DNA of 7,486 nt from Patescibacteria group bacterium UBA5194 (GTDB taxonomy: Bacteria; Patescibacteriota; Gracilibacteria; BD1-5; UBA6164). Below are positions 6,927 through 7,486 of the stretch, piece by piece. The stretch is taken from positions 1 to 7,486 of the forward strand of contig DHWA01000040.1 in NCBI GenBank assembly GCA_002412935.1, given 5' to 3'. The notes beneath the pieces are model-generated. The model worked only from the letters and a program-made list of their open reading frames with translations. It was not told where the DNA came from and searched no databases. The translations under genes were made by a program, and so were the position numbers. Every line of letters starts with the position of its first letter. Positions within the stretch are counted from its first letter, which is position 1.

Positions 6927-7187
6927 TTATTTTCTATCAGAAAATCAAATCATTATTTTAATTCAGTATTTATTTTTGTTTTTCAAAATAATTCAGTCTT
7001 TGTTTGATAGAACTATCATTTTTTTCATAAATTGTCATCTAAAATATATGTTTCTAATTTTGTCTAATTTTTTCCATCATAATCATCTGATTTCATCATT
7101 TCATTCCTCTATTTCATAGGATAATCCTATCCAATTTCATTTTCAGATAACTAGAGAAATTCAGAATTCGTTGTAAGTTGTTTTCAT
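6927..7187 (-). CDS. hypothetical 86-aa protein
   Basis: The frame opens only when TGA is Gly: ATG 7185-7187 to TAA 6927-6929, with 10 TGA and 1 GGN glycine. The product begins MKTTYNEFGISLVIGKGNW and ends with DGIILKNKNKYGIKIMIGF then SDRK. It is basic and looks strand-rich, with two Gly-Trp/Trp-Gly spots, no signal peptide and no membrane segment. I recognise no family. For it: sensible composition, TGA use matching real neighbours, and a stop just before the repeat. Against it: no SD, and its ATG lies only five bases beyond the T tract of a strong terminator, leaving no room for a promoter, so expression would need read-through. It may be co-transcribed with the RNase HII-QueH gene, 58 bases further on. 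Confidence 0.5.
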
Positions 7188-7192
7188 TTTTG

Positions 7193-7222
7193 AAAAAAGC
7201 TAGAGATAATTATCTCTAGCTT
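7193..7222 (-). terminator. intrinsic terminator of the PH-domain gene
   Basis: A perfect 26-base palindrome (7197-7222) with arms AAGCTAGAGAT and ATCTCTAGCTT and a four-base AATT loop. On the minus strand it runs into a T tract (complement of A 7193-7198). It starts 40 bases past the stop of the minus-strand PH-domain gene. On the plus strand AAATTTTTT follows, so it could act both ways. Confidence 0.85.
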
Positions 7223-7262
7223 AAATTTTTTATATATAAAGTCAATAATTTTTATTATATTT

Positions 7263-7486
7263 TTATGTTTTTGTTATACAAATACTTAGTATTTTTTGTC
7301 TAGCTTTATTAGGACTAACAACATAAGTTAATTTTGTTTTTCAAGCTTGACTTCTTCAGTGATCAAAATCATTTTCATCAGCCATTCATCAATCTGTATA
7401 TATTTCAATTGATCAATATCAAAATATATTTCCAAGTAAACCACTTCTACATGATATTATAGATCTTATTTTTTCTGCAGGTAAAT
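7263..7486 (-). CDS. bacterial PH-domain protein, C-terminal part (truncated by window edge)
   Basis: This is the 3' end of a minus-strand gene, 73 visible residues, stop TAA 7263-7265. It contains LPAEKIRSIISCRSGLLGNI then FGYGSIEIYTDGG, and ends YVVSPNKARQKILSICITKT. This resembles the bacterial PH domain (bPH_2/YdbS-like) strand pattern 'ip..kI..i...qs.lgrifGyG.i.I...g' followed by '...np..a...I'. Such domains are often membrane-associated, but any membrane segments would lie outside the window and the function is unknown. Six TGA codons are read as Gly, including the pair TGA TGA in TDGGM and those in FGYG. A strong hairpin terminator follows. The call rests on the FGYG-type motif only. 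Confidence 0.68.

Noticed and set aside
1..7486. tRNA or rRNA genes, CRISPR arrays, transposases
   Set aside because: I saw no cloverleaf-like GC-rich block, no regularly spaced direct repeats and no transposase motifs in either strand.

Overview
The window (about 25% G+C by eye) almost certainly comes from a Candidate Phyla Radiation bacterium that reads UGA as glycine (translation table 25): Candidatus Absconditabacteria (SR1) or Gracilibacteria (BD1-5). Read with UGA as stop, nearly every gene shatters. Read with UGA as Gly, ten of eleven frames open into intact proteins whose UGA codons fall on family glycines, such as the GxGxxG loop of thioredoxin reductase, the GGD of RNase HII and MFS motif A. 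My hand count is about 120 in-frame UGA against about 40 GGN, so roughly three quarters of glycines are UGA.

Layout, left to right. Plus strand: the 3' end of rmuC (2-616), then a perfect 17-bp bidirectional terminator. Minus strand: rpsU, ribosomal protein bS21 (676-876), with a strong Shine-Dalgarno (SD) sequence. A divergent promoter region (about 890-1050) follows, then plus-strand rbfA and trxB 21 bases apart, a terminator, and a plus-strand NlpC/P60-like cysteine hydrolase (2409-3095). From 3096 to 6868 everything is on the minus strand. In transcription order these are an RNase HII-QueH fusion protein (5678-6868), a kinase-fold-like protein (5075-5659), an unrecognised 233-aa protein (4340-5041) and an MFS transporter (3146-4324), with gaps of 18, 33 and 15 bases, which looks like an operon. 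A decayed copy of the 3' end of the 233-aa gene lies at and beyond the MFS stop. Further right are a GC-rich palindromic repeat, a small 86-aa ORF (6927-7187), a hairpin terminator, and the 3' end of a bacterial PH-domain protein running off the window (7263-7486). No stretch longer than 300 bases lacks a gene.

How the genes relate. rpsU and rbfA are translation and ribosome-assembly genes, trxB is redox homeostasis, and rmuC and RNase HII are DNA maintenance. QueH is the last step of queuosine synthesis for tRNA. The most unusual points are the RNase HII-QueH fusion, a palindromic repeat inserted in frame inside its RNase HII domain, the exclusive use of an SD by rpsU (the other eight visible starts have AT-only leaders), and the duplicated gene-end remnant behind the MFS gene. 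The kinase-like/unknown/MFS trio is the best candidate for an undescribed system, but its function cannot be read from sequence alone.
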